64,000 bases of DNA, from NCBI GenBank assembly GCA_028686425.1, contig JAQUBZ010000002.1, positions 1-64,000 of the forward strand, in the 5' to 3' direction. Source of the DNA: Bacteroidales bacterium (GTDB lineage Bacteria; Bacteroidota; Bacteroidia; Bacteroidales; UBA932). The position numbers and the translations under genes were made by a program. This document shows, piece by piece, positions 38,054-48,557 of this stretch. Under the pieces are notes generated by a model. The model was not told where the DNA came from. It saw only the letters and a list, made by a program, of their open reading frames with translations, and searched no databases. How positions within the stretch are numbered: the first letter of the stretch is position 1; the number at the start of each line of letters is the position of its first letter.

Positions 38054-38612
38054 ATTTCGATTTGAGTTTTGAGGCGATAAATCTGTATAACATAAACAGG
38101 AACAATCCAATAATCAGCCCGAGAATAATCCCGCAGATAACATCCCCCGGATAATGTTTGCCTACATATATCCTGCTATAAGACACGGCACTTGCCCAAA
38201 AATAGATCAAATACGAAAAGAGAGGCCTTTTTATAATCTTTGCAGTCAGAAATGCAAAGCTGAAAGTGTTGGAGGCATGACTTGATACAAAACTATACAA
38301 TCCTCCATGTCTCTCGAGTAGTCGCGTTATTCCAACCATCTGAGGATCTTCGCACGGCCTGAGCCTTTCAGTAATATTTTTGATAAATACCGATAATTGG
38401 TCACTTATTGCAAAAGCGATAATCAGAATTACAACCGAAAGCAATGCAAATTGCCATTTTCTTTTTGCAAACAGCCATATACAGATGGCCAAATACAACG
38501 GAATCCATACCCATATCTTTGACAGGAATATCATTATCGGGTCAAAAAACGGAGAATGCGCTCCGTTAAGAAACGTGAACAGCTCTCTATCTAAAATCTG
38601 TAAATTTTCCAT
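38037..38612 (-). CDS. PAP2 family membrane phosphatase
   Basis: 191 residues from ATG 38612, which overlaps the obg stop (TGATG). Five or so membrane segments. The three-part acid phosphatase signature is present: KNITERLRP (K-x6-RP), SSHASN in place of PSGH, and SRIYVGKHYPGDV with the catalytic His. Likely substrates are undecaprenyl diphosphate or a lipid phosphate in the envelope. Located between obg and lplA in a minus-strand string. Confidence 0.88.
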   Translation of the reverse strand: MENLQILDRELFTFLNGAHSPFFDPIMIFLSKIWVWIPLYLAICIWLFAKRKWQFALLSVVILIIAFAISDQLSVFIKNITERLRPCEDPQMVGITRLLERHGGLYSFVSSHASNTFSFAFLTAKIIKRPLFSYLIYFWASAVSYSRIYVGKHYPGDVICGIILGLIIGLFLFMLYRFIASKLKSKYALPY

Positions 38613-39607
38613 CAACTGTTTAATGTATTCCAAAGCAGATCTTTCAGCTTTGGAATCCCTTCTCCTGTAAGGGAACAAATGAAAATATGAGGAACCTTGC
38701 GGGGAAGATGCTTTTGAATCTCTTTTCTGAGCTCTTCATCAATCATGTCGGATTTGGTTATGGCCAATACTCTCTGTTTGTCGAGAAGTTCGGGATTGTA
38801 CTGCTTTAGTTCGTTCAGAAGCACTTTGTACTCTTCGTTTATATCCTTACTGTCGGCAGGAACCATGAAAAGCAGCATGGAGTTCCTTTCGATGTGCCTG
38901 AGAAATCTCAATCCTATACCTTTCCCTTCGTGAGCCCCTTCAATGATGCCCGGAATATCGGCAATGACAAACGATTTGTCATCGTAATAATTGACAATTC
39001 CAAGGTTTGGTTCAAGGGTGGTAAAAGCATAATCGGCAATTTTTGGCTTTGAGGCAGAAACGACAGACAACAAGGTGGATTTGCCGGCGTTGGGGAATCC
39101 TACGAGCCCCACATCGGCAAGAACCTTCAATTCGAGAACAAACCATCCCTCAACCCCTGGCTCTCCCGGTTGGGCAAAACGGGGTGTCTGGTTGGTCGCC
39201 GTTTTGAAAAAATCATTGCCGAGACCACCACGGCCCCCTTTCGCAAGTATTTTTTCTTCCCCATTTTCTACTATTTCAAACAATACTTCTCCTGTCTCTC
39301 CGTCTTTTGCAACTGTGCCGAGAGGTACATCAAGATAGATATCTTTTCCTTCGGCCCCGGTGCGCAACTGTCCGCTTCCGTCCCCTCCGTCTTCAGCCTT
39401 GATGTGTTTGCGGTATTTCAAGTGAATAAGAGTCCAAAACTGATTGTTTCCTCTTAAAATAATATGCCCTCCGCGCCCTCCGTTACCGCCGTCAGGTCCA
39501 CCCTTGGCAATATATTTTTCCCTGCGGAGATGCATGGATCCCTTTCCTCCATTTCCGGATGCACAAAAGATGCGCACATAATCTATAAAATTGGAATAGC
39601 CCTTCAT
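38612..39607 (-). CDS. obg: Obg family GTPase
   Basis: 331 residues: glycine-rich Obg fold (about 1-158) and GTPase domain with G1 [10 protein letters not shown]3 DIPG and G4 TKSD. The OCT C-terminal domain found in Gram-positive Obg is absent. It acts in 50S maturation and stress control. It follows adk by 5 bases and couples to the PAP2 gene. Confidence 0.95.
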   Translation of the reverse strand: MKGYSNFIDYVRIFCASGNGGKGSMHLRREKYIAKGGPDGGNGGRGGHIILRGNNQFWTLIHLKYRKHIKAEDGGDGSGQLRTGAEGKDIYLDVPLGTVAKDGETGEVLFEIVENGEEKILAKGGRGGLGNDFFKTATNQTPRFAQPGEPGVEGWFVLELKVLADVGLVGFPNAGKSTLLSVVSASKPKIADYAFTTLEPNLGIVNYYDDKSFVIADIPGIIEGAHEGKGIGLRFLRHIERNSMLLFMVPADSKDINEEYKVLLNELKQYNPELLDKQRVLAITKSDMIDEELRKEIQKHLPRKVPHIFICSLTGEGIPKLKDLLWNTLNS

Positions 39608-39612
39608 GAGAA

Positions 39613-40185
39613 TTAAAGGGTCTCAATTAAGGTACATACTTGGTCGAAAATCTCTTCAATAGTTCCTGAACCGTTGATTTCGTGATATTTGTTCAGTTTC
39701 TTATAATAATCGATAAGGGGTTCGGTCTTTTGGTGATATGTACGTATTCTGTTAGCAATCACATCATCCTGCATGTCGTCTTTTCTGTCTTCGAGCATTG
39801 CTCGATGTTTGATTCTTTCCTTTACAAGATTGTCATCAACTATGATAGATATTACGGAATCGACTTGTTTGCCCATCTTTGCAAGCATTTCGTCAAGAAC
39901 GGATGCCTGTTGTGTAGTGCGAGGAAAACCATCAAAAATGAATCCTGCCACGTGCGGGTTGGTTTCAATTTCGTTTTTAATCATGGCAACGACAACTTCA
40001 TCCGGAACAAGACTTCCGGCCTCAATCAGAGCTTTGGCCTGATTGCCGAGTTCGCTTCCTTTTTTGATTTCGGCACGGAGCAAATCTCCCGTCGAAACGT
40101 GACGAAGGTTGTATTTGTCAACCATCAATTTAGCCTGTGTCCCTTTTCCGGCACCCGGAGGGCCGAACATAATGAAATGTTTCAT
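39613..40185 (-). CDS. adk: Adenylate kinase
   Basis: 190 residues: the short-LID form ([11 protein letters not shown] in place of the long zinc/LID insert). It balances ATP, ADP and AMP. P-loop [10 protein letters not shown] at residues 8-17, [10 protein letters not shown], and [11 protein letters not shown] are intact. Lies 3 bases after hpt; hpt-adk-obg is a common Bacteroidales string. Confidence 0.95.
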   Translation of the reverse strand: MKHFIMFGPPGAGKGTQAKLMVDKYNLRHVSTGDLLRAEIKKGSELGNQAKALIEAGSLVPDEVVVAMIKNEIETNPHVAGFIFDGFPRTTQQASVLDEMLAKMGKQVDSVISIIVDDNLVKERIKHRAMLEDRKDDMQDDVIANRIRTYHQKTEPLIDYYKKLNKYHEINGSGTIEEIFDQVCTLIETL

Positions 40186-40188
40186 GAT

Positions 40189-40728
40189 TTATTTTAAAAT
40201 ATATATGTCTTTGTAATTTCTTCCCAACTGATTGTAATCGAGACCGTGTCCGACTATAAATTTATTATCGATTTCCATCGCCACATAGTCCAACTTGACC
40301 GACTGCTTGTAAACATCGGGTTTGAGCAACAGAGTGCATACTTTTACCTCTCCGGCTCCCGCTTTGGTCAGAAGTGTTTTGAGATCAACAATCGTCCTGC
40401 CGGTGTCAACGATATCCTCAATAATGATTACCGTTCTCCCCGTAATATCGCAGGTCAGACCCATGATTTTCTTTGTCACTCCGGTAGAAGTTGTCCCCTC
40501 GTAAGAAGAGAGGCGGATACTTGTCAGTTCACACGGGAACTCGAGACGTTGCATCAACTCTCCCGTGAACATGATAGAGCCGTTCAAAACGCATAATAGT
40601 AAAGGAACGTCTTTGCGCGATTTGAAGTCGTCGTTGATTTTGACAGCCACGTCATCTATGGCTTTACTGATTCGGCTGTAGTCGATATAAGGTACAAACA
40701 CCTTATCTTCAATAATAATTTCGTCCAT
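40189..40728 (-). CDS. hpt: Hypoxanthine phosphoribosyltransferase
   Basis: 179 residues from ATG 40728. The open frame runs another 124 codons, antisense to purE, and that part is spurious. Purine salvage: hypoxanthine or guanine plus PRPP. The PRPP motif IIIEDIVDTGRTI is near residue 100, and the LNGSIMFTGEL hood loop is present. A minus-strand -7 element TAAATTTG (40752-40759) sits 23 bases before this start and supports it. Confidence 0.95.
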   Translation of the reverse strand: MDEIIIEDKVFVPYIDYSRISKAIDDVAVKINDDFKSRKDVPLLLCVLNGSIMFTGELMQRLEFPCELTSIRLSSYEGTTSTGVTKKIMGLTCDITGRTVIIIEDIVDTGRTIVDLKTLLTKAGAGEVKVCTLLLKPDVYKQSVKLDYVAMEIDNKFIVGHGLDYNQLGRNYKDIYILK

Positions 40729-40751
40729 CTTGCGTTTATTTTTTGAAGTCG

Positions 40752-40772
40752 CAAATTTAATCATTATTTTTG
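40752..40772. promoter_or_regulatory. Divergent promoter region of hpt and purE
   Basis: Minus-strand TAAATTTG at 40752-40759 (hpt) and plus-strand TATTTTTG at 40765-40772 (purE), both fitting TAnnTTTG. The two purine genes share a 73-base intergenic region, so a single regulator could act on both. Confidence 0.45.
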
Positions 40773-40801
40773 GGTTTGTTAAAACATAATTAAGAATATA
40801 T

Positions 40802-41314
40802 ATGAAACCTATTGTCAGTATAATTATGGGCAGCACTTCAGATATGCCGATTATGTCGCAGGCTGCCGAATTTTTAAATTCAATGGAGATCCCTTTTGAA
40901 ATCAATGCTCTTTCGGCACATAGAGTTCCGGAGCAGGTTATGGAGTTTGCAAAGAACGCCGGAGACAGAGGGATCAGAGTGATTATTGCCGGAGCAGGAG
41001 GAGCAGCACATCTTCCCGGTGTGATAGCAGCATATACTACACTTCCGGTTATAGGCATTCCTATCAAATCATCCAATTCCATTGATGGATGGGACTCCAT
41101 TCTTTCAATCCTTCAAATGCCTTCAGGAATACCTGTGGCTACTATGGCTTTGGATGGAGCCAAGAACGGAGCCATTTTTGCCGCTCAAATTCTGGCCCTT
41201 TCGGACAAGGATATATTTAGAAAAATAACGGAATTCAAGAGGGAGCTTGCCAAGAAAATAGATAAGGCGAATAAAGAGCTGAAAGAGATAAAGTACGATT
41301 TTAAGACTAATTAA
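40802..41314 (+). CDS. purE: N5-carboxyaminoimidazole ribonucleotide mutase
   Basis: 170 residues, class I PurE. It converts N5-CAIR to CAIR in purine synthesis. IMGSTSDMPIM (residues 8-18), SAHRVPE and GAGGAAHLPGV are the substrate-binding motifs. Divergent from hpt and followed 20 bases later by the HHH/barrel gene. Confidence 0.95.
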   Translation: MKPIVSIIMGSTSDMPIMSQAAEFLNSMEIPFEINALSAHRVPEQVMEFAKNAGDRGIRVIIAGAGGAAHLPGVIAAYTTLPVIGIPIKSSNSIDGWDSILSILQMPSGIPVATMALDGAKNGAIFAAQILALSDKDIFRKITEFKRELAKKIDKANKELKEIKYDFKTN

Positions 41315-41334
41315 TACTTTTTAAAATATTGGAT

Positions 41335-43206
41335 ATGAGGCGAGAGATTGAAGGGAAGAGATTTCCTGAGATTGTTATGGCTATAACAATCTCTTTTTTG
41401 TTGCCGGCAGCCGTCTGTTTCTCGCAGACATTGCCGGATGACATTATTTCGATTATTGAACAGATTGCAGAAGATAGGGGAGAGTCTTCGGTGGAAGAGT
41501 ATATGGGGTATTTTGATAACTTGATCAATCATCCTTTGAATATTAATTCGGCTTCGAGAGGTGAACTTGAGCGGTTTCCTCTATTTTCATTGTTCCAGAT
41601 AGAGAGCATACTTGAGTATAAGAAGGAATTCGGGGATATTTTGTCTCTGAACGAACTCTCTCTTATTGACGGTTTCAGCTCGGGATTTGTCAAGATGATA
41701 AGTCCTTTTATCTCTATAGATTCGGGCAGGACGATAGGTCTTCCCGACTTGGGAAAGAGGTGGTCAGGAGATATTATTTTGAGAGGGAAGAAAAAATGGA
41801 AAACGGAAGGGATGAGTTATGCCGCAAAGTACAAATTGGATTATGCAGATAAAATATCTGCGGGAATAAATTTAGAAAGCGATGCCGGAGAGAAACTGAC
41901 AAAGTATTATCTGCCTGATTATACATCAATGTATGTCGGATATAAAGGCTCAAAACTCCTGAATAATGTCATTATCGGAGACTATACGGCAAGATTTGGG
42001 CAGGGTTTGGTAGTGTGGAAGGCTTTTCCCGTATCTTTTATGGGAGGGCCTTCGTCATCGGTGAAGAGGGAGAGTGCACTCAGGGGGCACAGCTCTACGA
42101 GCGAATCCGATTATTTAAGGGGAGCAGGGGCTACATTCAGTCTTAAAAACGGTAAGTTGAGCTGTTTTGCATCCCTTAACGGGGTTGATGCAAGGCTCAG
42201 TGAGGAGGGAGAATACACATCCATAGTCAGTGACGGATACCATGTTACCGAGGCTCAACTTCAGAAAAGACATGCCATGAAGGAGTATCTGGCAGGGATA
42301 AATTATTGCCATGATTTCAACAACTTGAAATTAGGGGTAACAGCCGCATGGTATTCATATAACAAGAAAAACGGACGTAAGATTCATGATTACAATAAGT
42401 ATCAATATTATGACGGATGGTGGGGAAATGTCGGATTTGACTATTATGGAGTTTATGGCAATTTCCGTTTCTTCGGAGAATTGGCCACAGATCCGGGATT
42501 TGCCTTTGCCGCCTTGTCGGGATTGATTTGGAGCCCTTTCTATAAACTTGAAATGAGCATGGTATTGCGCTCTTATTCAAAAAAATACATAGCAACCCAT
42601 GCGGGAGCCTATTCTACATTGTCTTCGTGCTCCAATCAGCGTGGAGCCACATTCTCGGCTCAATATATATTCAATGGAGGATGGAAATCGATTGTGAATA
42701 TTGATTATTCGTATTATCCATGGAGCCGTTTCAGGGTGGATGGAGCATCTTCTGCATTGAAGGGAAAGCTTTCGTTGACAAAGGAATACTTAAACGGATC
42801 TTCAATGCTGTGTCAGGTGAACTGTAATTATAAGAGTGAGGAAGGTATGATATTCAAGGGCAGATTTCACATTAATACGGCTATTGGCAGAAGGTGGAAA
42901 CTCGGTACGGAGGCCACGGGCAATCTGCGGGGATTTGCTGTATATCAGGATGTATCATACAAGTCCGCCAATGGCAAATTCGAATCATCTGCACGTGTAA
43001 CATATTATAATACAAAAGATTGGAACTCAAGAGTGTATCTGTATGAACGCGGAATGCCTCAAAGTTATTCGGTCGAGACATATTCGGGAAAAGGAACAGG
43101 AGTGTATCTTGTACTCAGATACTCTCCTGTTAAAAGTGTGGATTTATGGTTAAAATGGTCTCTGAATTATTCGGCTTTCTTAATCCGTATTTTCATTCCG
43201 GGATAG
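41335..43206 (+). CDS. Helix-hairpin-helix plus beta-barrel protein, 3' truncated
   Basis: 623 residues from ATG 41335 (a TTG two codons upstream is less likely). Signal peptide (about 1-27), then ComEA-like HHH modules ([29 protein letters not shown]; about 60-125), then a long region rich in alternating aromatic strands like an outer-membrane barrel. This architecture is common in Bacteroidales but usually longer. The last 13 residues are simply the antisense of the mltD 3' end, so the gene appears cut near 43165 and now stops by chance in mltD. Function unknown; envelope-linked DNA handling is only a guess. Confidence 0.75.
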   Translation: MRREIEGKRFPEIVMAITISFLLPAAVCFSQTLPDDIISIIEQIAEDRGESSVEEYMGYFDNLINHPLNINSASRGELERFPLFSLFQIESILEYKKEFGDILSLNELSLIDGFSSGFVKMISPFISIDSGRTIGLPDLGKRWSGDIILRGKKKWKTEGMSYAAKYKLDYADKISAGINLESDAGEKLTKYYLPDYTSMYVGYKGSKLLNNVIIGDYTARFGQGLVVWKAFPVSFMGGPSSSVKRESALRGHSSTSESDYLRGAGATFSLKNGKLSCFASLNGVDARLSEEGEYTSIVSDGYHVTEAQLQKRHAMKEYLAGINYCHDFNNLKLGVTAAWYSYNKKNGRKIHDYNKYQYYDGWWGNVGFDYYGVYGNFRFFGELATDPGFAFAALSGLIWSPFYKLEMSMVLRSYSKKYIATHAGAYSTLSSCSNQRGATFSAQYIFNGGWKSIVNIDYSYYPWSRFRVDGASSALKGKLSLTKEYLNGSSMLCQVNCNYKSEEGMIFKGRFHINTAIGRRWKLGTEATGNLRGFAVYQDVSYKSANGKFESSARVTYYNTKDWNSRVYLYERGMPQSYSVETYSGKGTGVYLVLRYSPVKSVDLWLKWSLNYSAFLIRIFIPG

Positions 43207-44825
43207 ATTTTGGTCTTTTTGGTAAATCCGTTAAGCTGGAGAATATCATTCAGGCTGACACCTGTAAACTGACTTGCAATTCCCCACAATGTATCATTCT
43301 TCTTTACGGTATATATTGTGTAATTTGCTGTAGATGAAGTACTTGGTGCGGTGCTTGCCACTGTGGTGGTCGTAGAAGGAGCTGTTTGCGTGGCGGTTGA
43401 CGATTTAGTGGCTACAGTTGAGCCGCTTCCATAAATAGACAGCCTTTGGCCAACCCTTATAGTATTGCCTCTCAATCCATTCCATCTTTTAAGATTAGCT
43501 ACGGAGGTATGGTATTTCATGGCGATATGGCCGAGAGTCTCTCCTTTACGTACTTTGTGAATGATGCGTTGTCCGTCACTTCCTCCGGTCTCTTTTATCT
43601 TGTTGATTGTGATAGTGTTGAAAAATACAGAGTCCTTATATGCGTAGATTTGATCTTCCTTATCGACAAACTGCATGCTGTAATTATGAGGGATACGCAG
43701 AATGTATGTTTTCTCCGTCCCCGGAATTATGTCGTGCACATATTGTGGATTGACCTCTCTCAAGGTTTGTACGGGTATGCCTATATTGTCTGATATCTGT
43801 TGAAAATGCAACATTTTGTTGACATGGAATGTATCGACATGTGCCGGAAGAGAAATTGGTTTAGGCGCGATATTATGTTCCGGATAATATTGGAGGACAT
43901 ATAGTGCGGCGACAAACGCCGGAATGTAACCGCGTGTCTCTCTCGGAAGATAATTGTATATCTGCCAGAAATCGGTTTTGCCACCTGCCCGCCTGATGGC
44001 CTTGCTGACATTTCCTGCACCGCAATTGTAAGAGGCGATAGCGAGTGTCCAATCCCCAAATATCATATAAGCATCTTTAAGATAGGCGGCTGCAGCATGA
44101 CATGATGTGATAGGGTCATATCTCTCATCCACAAACGAGGTCATCTGTAACCCATATCTTTTGGCAGTGGTGTACATAAATTGCCACATTCCTCGTGCGC
44201 GGGCTCTCGAAACGGCAGTAGGGTTGAGGGCAGATTCAATGACAGCCATGGCTTTTAATTCTTTCGGCAAATCGTATTGGTCAAAAATTTCTTCAAACTG
44301 AGGAAGATAGTAGGTTGACAGACTGATAATATTTTGAGTGATTGATGGTATTTTATCGGTATATCTGATAATGCTGTTTTTGACATATCTGTTAAAAGGG
44401 AGAGGGATGAACGAATTCATCTTCTGCAATCTTGCAATATATACCGAATCGGGGATATTTGAAGTAAGAGTATCTCTTTCGATACTTTCAAAATCCGTTT
44501 CGAGATCGGTCATGCTCTTTTGGAGATACCAAATATTCAAAAGAGAGTCGATATTGTCAGGAGTGTTTTCTATCGGGAATAATGGATCTTCTTCGGCTTC
44601 AATTTCCTCTTCGGTGGCATTGACAGGTTCGACAATACTTTGATAGTCTGTCAACAGAGAGTCGTAGGCCCTTTGGAGAGAGTCGAGTCTGAAGTTAAGA
44701 TACTCAATCATTTGTTTCTTTGTTCTTATTCGGGGTTGCTTGTCGTTGCCTGCATAAAGGTTGCCTGATATTAGAATTGAGAATAAAATGATGATAACGG
44801 TAAAAAAATTTCTTCTTAGGTGCAT
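43167..44825 (-). CDS. mltD: Membrane-bound lytic murein transglycosylase D-like, two LysM
   Basis: 552 residues. Signal peptide, acidic N-terminal region, SLT catalytic domain (about 170-310) with the catalytic Glu in [19 protein letters not shown] and the GMWQFM and [11 protein letters not shown] motifs, then two LysM repeats (about 405-450 and 505-550) separated by a Ser/Thr/Ala-rich linker. It cleaves peptidoglycan between MurNAc and GlcNAc. The C-terminus KIRIKKAE is normal, so this gene is intact. It is the last gene of the parA-parB-DUF5683-mltD string. Confidence 0.93.
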   Translation of the reverse strand: MHLRRNFFTVIIILFSILISGNLYAGNDKQPRIRTKKQMIEYLNFRLDSLQRAYDSLLTDYQSIVEPVNATEEEIEAEEDPLFPIENTPDNIDSLLNIWYLQKSMTDLETDFESIERDTLTSNIPDSVYIARLQKMNSFIPLPFNRYVKNSIIRYTDKIPSITQNIISLSTYYLPQFEEIFDQYDLPKELKAMAVIESALNPTAVSRARARGMWQFMYTTAKRYGLQMTSFVDERYDPITSCHAAAAYLKDAYMIFGDWTLAIASYNCGAGNVSKAIRRAGGKTDFWQIYNYLPRETRGYIPAFVAALYVLQYYPEHNIAPKPISLPAHVDTFHVNKMLHFQQISDNIGIPVQTLREVNPQYVHDIIPGTEKTYILRIPHNYSMQFVDKEDQIYAYKDSVFFNTITINKIKETGGSDGQRIIHKVRKGETLGHIAMKYHTSVANLKRWNGLRGNTIRVGQRLSIYGSGSTVATKSSTATQTAPSTTTTVASTAPSTSSTANYTIYTVKKNDTLWGIASQFTGVSLNDILQLNGFTKKTKIYPGMKIRIKKAE

Positions 44826-44827
44826 GG

Positions 44828-45784
44828 TTAAAAGTTTAATTGCATTTGCATTCCAAATGCGGGATAAGAATTGTTGATTGAGGCAAATTTAACATCCAAA
44901 GGTGAAATAATCGCAGGTTGAATCGATACAGTCGCAAGATTGTCGCTTACATCGAAATCGCTCATGTAGGCAAAGACGTTGGCATCGATGATATTCAAAG
45001 CATACACCAGCACAAAGGCGAGGACTGAATAATCCCGATACCTCCGATAGGTGTCTTTATACCATTCTGCCTGGCTTGCCGTAATCTTGCCGTAATATCC
45101 GCTGTTAGGGTCGTTTCCCTTGTCGTATATATATTTGAACCTTTTATACTGAATGTCATTGAGATGGTAAAAATAGCCGCATGCTATAAATCCTCCATAC
45201 CATATCGGGATTTTCCAATAGTCTCCGTTATATGCCTGCCCCAGACCGGGAAGCAGGGCCGAATATACTGTGGATTTGGAAGGAACAGGCTTTCTCAATG
45301 GGGTTTTGAACGAGACGATTCCGTCAAGAAGAGAGCCCCAATAGACAAGTCCGGCTCCGATGTATCCGATTGTGCGATAATCGGCATATTTCTGTAATCC
45401 CGTCTCCTGATATTTGATATTGTTGTGTATTCCGTAATAAATGCCTGCTCCGATTCCTCCATATACAACGGGAAGTTTCCAATAATCCTTGTTGTAAATC
45501 TGCCCTATGCCGGGTGCTATTATCGACCCCATCAGCATATATCCGGGGGTCAATGTATCTTTCCGCGCAAATCCTCTGACAAGCTTCCTTAATGAAACTC
45601 CTGAAGTGGTGTCCGCCGATACACTGCTGTCAGGATTGACCTTGCCGGTGGTATCCGTATTTGCTCCCGGAGGTGCATTGACAATCCCGGTATTATTGGT
45701 TCCTGTAACGGACTTCCGAAACTGGGCATCAGCACTGAAGCATATTGCAGAGATTAGAAGTAATGTAATTATTAATCGGCGCAC
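44828..45784 (-). CDS. DUF5683 domain protein
   Basis: 318 residues starting with GTG 45784 behind an AAGGAA site. Signal peptide, a Ser/Thr/Asp/Pro-rich linker, then the DUF5683 domain with several short hydrophobic stretches and repeated [20 protein letters not shown] / [15 protein letters not shown] units, i.e. an internal duplication. Function is unknown; it is regularly found between parB and a lytic transglycosylase in Bacteroidales, suggesting an envelope role. Confidence 0.85.
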   Translation of the reverse strand: MRRLIITLLLISAICFSADAQFRKSVTGTNNTGIVNAPPGANTDTTGKVNPDSSVSADTTSGVSLRKLVRGFARKDTLTPGYMLMGSIIAPGIGQIYNKDYWKLPVVYGGIGAGIYYGIHNNIKYQETGLQKYADYRTIGYIGAGLVYWGSLLDGIVSFKTPLRKPVPSKSTVYSALLPGLGQAYNGDYWKIPIWYGGFIACGYFYHLNDIQYKRFKYIYDKGNDPNSGYYGKITASQAEWYKDTYRRYRDYSVLAFVLVYALNIIDANVFAYMSDFDVSDNLATVSIQPAIISPLDVKFASINNSYPAFGMQMQLNF

Positions 45785-45795
45785 AACGTGATTCC

Positions 45796-46698
45796 TTATA
45801 ATTGTTTAGCCTCGATAGCCTTCAAAAAACATTCCAATTGCGAATCATCCCTGAACCTTACAGTCATCGTACCATGTCCCTTAGAGGAGCGTTTGAGCGA
45901 AATATTGTTGTCAAAATATTTGCCAACTATTTCAGCTACTTTGTAATAATGATCAGGAAGTTTGACATTGTCATCTGAAGATTCCCTTGAACTATTTTCA
46001 CATATTTTTCTCACCTTGTCTTCCAGTTGACGTACGGACATATCATTTTTAATGACAGCCTCACAGAGTGCCAACTGCATATCGGTATCTTCCAAGGAGA
46101 GCAATGCCTTTGCATGTCCGACACTTATTTTTCCGATTTTGACGGCTTTCTGTACTTCTGCCGGAAGTTTGAGCAATCGCAGGTAATTGGTGATGGTGGC
46201 TCTTTTCTTGCCTACACGGATGGCCATATTTTCCTGAGTCAGGTCACACTCGTCAATTAATCGCTGAAAACTGATTGCTGTCTCTATGGCATCAAGGTTC
46301 TCCCTTTGTATATTTTCAACAATTGCCATTTCGAGCATCCCCGTATCATCCGCTTTTCGGATGTATGCAGGAACATACTCGAGATGAGCGAGTTTTGCAG
46401 CCCTGAAACGGCGTTCTCCACTGATTATCTGATACTTATCTTTATCAATCTGACGCAATGTCAAGGGTTGTATCAGTCCGAGCGACATAATTGAGTCGGC
46501 AAGTTCGTTCAGGGCATCCTCGTCAAATGTCATTCGCGGCTGAAACGGATTAGGCTCAATCTGAGATATGGGAATATCTGCAATCGAAGATGGGTTTCCT
46601 TCGGTGACTGTTCGTATTTCCATACTCTGTGAGGTGTCATTGGAGTCGGAGAGCAATGCACCTAATCCTTTTCCTAAAACTTTCTTTTGTGCCATCAT
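45796..46698 (-). CDS. parB: Chromosome partitioning protein ParB
   Basis: 300 residues. CTP-dependent sliding clamp loaded at parS. The N-terminal ParB/sulfiredoxin domain holds NPFQPR, GERRFRA and [13 protein letters not shown] (ParB boxes), the HTH lies around 150-190 ([18 protein letters not shown]), and the C-terminal dimer domain follows. The start overlaps the parA stop by four bases. A second Met is codon 2. No convincing parS was seen within the window. Confidence 0.95.
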   Translation of the reverse strand: MMAQKKVLGKGLGALLSDSNDTSQSMEIRTVTEGNPSSIADIPISQIEPNPFQPRMTFDEDALNELADSIMSLGLIQPLTLRQIDKDKYQIISGERRFRAAKLAHLEYVPAYIRKADDTGMLEMAIVENIQRENLDAIETAISFQRLIDECDLTQENMAIRVGKKRATITNYLRLLKLPAEVQKAVKIGKISVGHAKALLSLEDTDMQLALCEAVIKNDMSVRQLEDKVRKICENSSRESSDDNVKLPDHYYKVAEIVGKYFDNNISLKRSSKGHGTMTVRFRDDSQLECFLKAIEAKQL

Positions 46699-47462
46699 GA
46701 ATTCTTTTTAATAATTTCTTTTGCCAGATTCAAATAGTTGCCCGTGCCGGAAGATACCGCATCGTACAAGATAGCCGGTTTGCCGAATGAAGGAGCTTCA
46801 CTGAGCTTTATGTTTCTTGTTATGATTGTATTGAAAGTCATATCTTTGAAATGCGTTTTGACCTCTTCCACAACCTGATTGTGAAGTCTGAGTCTGCTGT
46901 CATACATGGTAAACAAAAATCCTTCAATCTCAAGTGACGGGTTGAGCCTTGTTTGAACTATTTTGGTGGTATTCAGTAGTTTACCCAATCCTTCAAGTGC
47001 AAAAAATTCGGGCTGCACAGGAATGATTACAGAATCTGCAGCAGTGAGTGCATTTACTGTGATAAGACCGAGAGACGGAGCACAATCCAATATTATATAA
47101 TCAAAATTGTTTCGCACGTCAGCAATCGCCTTTTTGAGAACGGATTCGCGGTTCTCTATATTAAGCATTTCAATTTCAGCCCCTACCAAATTGATATTGG
47201 AAGTCACAATCTTGAGATACTCCAATTCCGTATCCATAATTGATTCTTTTATGGTAGTCTGGCCTATAAGTACCTCATATAGAGTATGAGTACTGCCGGT
47301 ATCAGGGTTAAAATTGAGCCCGGAAGTGGTGTTGGCTTGAGGATCGGCATCTATGAGCAGCGTGCGCTTCTCTAAGACTGCCATTGATGCAGCGAGGTTG
47401 ATGGCTGTTGTGGTCTTTCCTACCCCTCCTTTTTGATTTGCGATTGCAATAACTTTTCCCAT
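46695..47462 (-). CDS. parA: Chromosome partitioning ATPase ParA (Soj)
   Basis: 255 residues. Deviant Walker A KGGVGKTT with the signature N-terminal Lys (residues 10-17), Walker A' DADPQANTT and Walker [10 protein letters not shown]. It moves ParB-parS complexes. No N-terminal HTH, as usual for chromosomal ParA. Minus-strand TAAATTTG at 47486-47493 gives a probable promoter for the parA-parB-DUF5683-mltD operon. Confidence 0.95.
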   Translation of the reverse strand: MGKVIAIANQKGGVGKTTTAINLAASMAVLEKRTLLIDADPQANTTSGLNFNPDTGSTHTLYEVLIGQTTIKESIMDTELEYLKIVTSNINLVGAEIEMLNIENRESVLKKAIADVRNNFDYIILDCAPSLGLITVNALTAADSVIIPVQPEFFALEGLGKLLNTTKIVQTRLNPSLEIEGFLFTMYDSRLRLHNQVVEEVKTHFKDMTFNTIITRNIKLSEAPSFGKPAILYDAVSSGTGNYLNLAKEIIKKNS

Positions 47463-47485
47463 ACTGAATTAATTTATATAGGCGA

Positions 47486-47531
47486 CAAATTTACAAAATC
47501 TTTTTTTAGAACCGTAATTATATTAATTTTG
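47486..47531. promoter_or_regulatory. Divergent promoters of parA and the lipid kinase gene
   Basis: Minus-strand TAAATTTG (47486-47493) faces parA; plus-strand TAATTTTG (47524-47531) faces the kinase gene at 47551. Both fit TAnnTTTG. Confidence 0.4.
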
Positions 47532-47550
47532 TGGAGAATTAAAAATAACC

Positions 47551-48483
47551 ATGACTGAAGACTGGAAAGTAATAGTTAGTACCAAATCGGGATGTGGCCG
47601 GGCCGAAACTGATTGGACGATAATTTCGCAATTGCTTGATAACAAGGGCATTAAATATACAGTTGACTTTACGGAATATAGATTTCATGCCATTGAGCTT
47701 GCCTCTTCCGCCATTAGCGAAGGCTATCGGAAACTTCTCGGAATCGGAGGGGACGGCACGATACATGAGATTTTGAATGGAGTGTTTGAACAAAAAACAG
47801 TTCCGACCACAGAGATAACACTTGCTATCATGCCTGTGGGCTCCGGTAACGACTGGGCAAGATTGCACAATATACCGAAAAGATACGAGGAAGCCATTGA
47901 GGTAATCACCTCTTCCATGACTGTTGCTCAGGATGTTGCTTTAGTCAGTTCTTTTATGAAGGGACGTCCGTACAGAAGATATATGATTAACATAGGCGGG
48001 CTCGGATTTGATGCCAACGTATGCCACCATTTTGACAAACTGAAAGAAAAAGGGAAAACGGGAGACAGGCAATATCTCAAATGTGTGTTGAAAGGATTTT
48101 TGGGATATACTCAACGCAAGTTCAAGGTGATTGCCGATGGTAATGTCTTTTACGAAGGGAATGTGTTCTCTATTTCGATGGGTATCGGAAAATATTCAGG
48201 AGGCGGCATGATGCAGACTCCCGATGCTGTCTATGATGACGGATTGATTAATCTTACAGTTGTCAAGCAATTGCCGAAGTTGAGAGTGCTTCTGCACGTA
48301 AAGAAACTTTTCAAGGGAAACATATACAAAGTACGTTCTGTAATCCACACAATGGCCAAGACACTTGTGATTCAGGCGTGGCCTTCTTCAAGGGTTGAAG
48401 TTGATGGAGAGGATGTAGGCAATTGCCCTATTCTCGTGGAGGTGCTGCCCAAATCGATTAATGTGATTACCAATACCAAATAG
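47551..48483 (+). CDS. Diacylglycerol/sphingolipid kinase family protein
   Basis: 310 residues. DAGK catalytic-domain markers: GIGGDGTIHEILNGV (near 67) and MPVGSGNDWAR (near 92), then the all-beta second domain with GKYSGGGMMQTPDA. It phosphorylates a lipid such as diacylglycerol; since Bacteroidales also make sphingolipids, a sphingoid substrate is possible but not shown by the sequence. Preceded by a GTGGAG ribosome site. Confidence 0.88.
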   Translation: MTEDWKVIVSTKSGCGRAETDWTIISQLLDNKGIKYTVDFTEYRFHAIELASSAISEGYRKLLGIGGDGTIHEILNGVFEQKTVPTTEITLAIMPVGSGNDWARLHNIPKRYEEAIEVITSSMTVAQDVALVSSFMKGRPYRRYMINIGGLGFDANVCHHFDKLKEKGKTGDRQYLKCVLKGFLGYTQRKFKVIADGNVFYEGNVFSISMGIGKYSGGGMMQTPDAVYDDGLINLTVVKQLPKLRVLLHVKKLFKGNIYKVRSVIHTMAKTLVIQAWPSSRVEVDGEDVGNCPILVEVLPKSINVITNTK

Positions 48484-48557
48484 AGCTGATGAGGGCTGTT
48501 TTGTCTCAAACCACGCTTGAAATGCCCATATTACAGAAATTTAAAAAGTAGAAATTG

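Noticed and set aside
40729-41100. 124-codon N-terminal extension of hpt
   Set aside because: It is antisense to purE, has no phosphoribosyltransferase character, and a -7 element lies inside it just before the short start.
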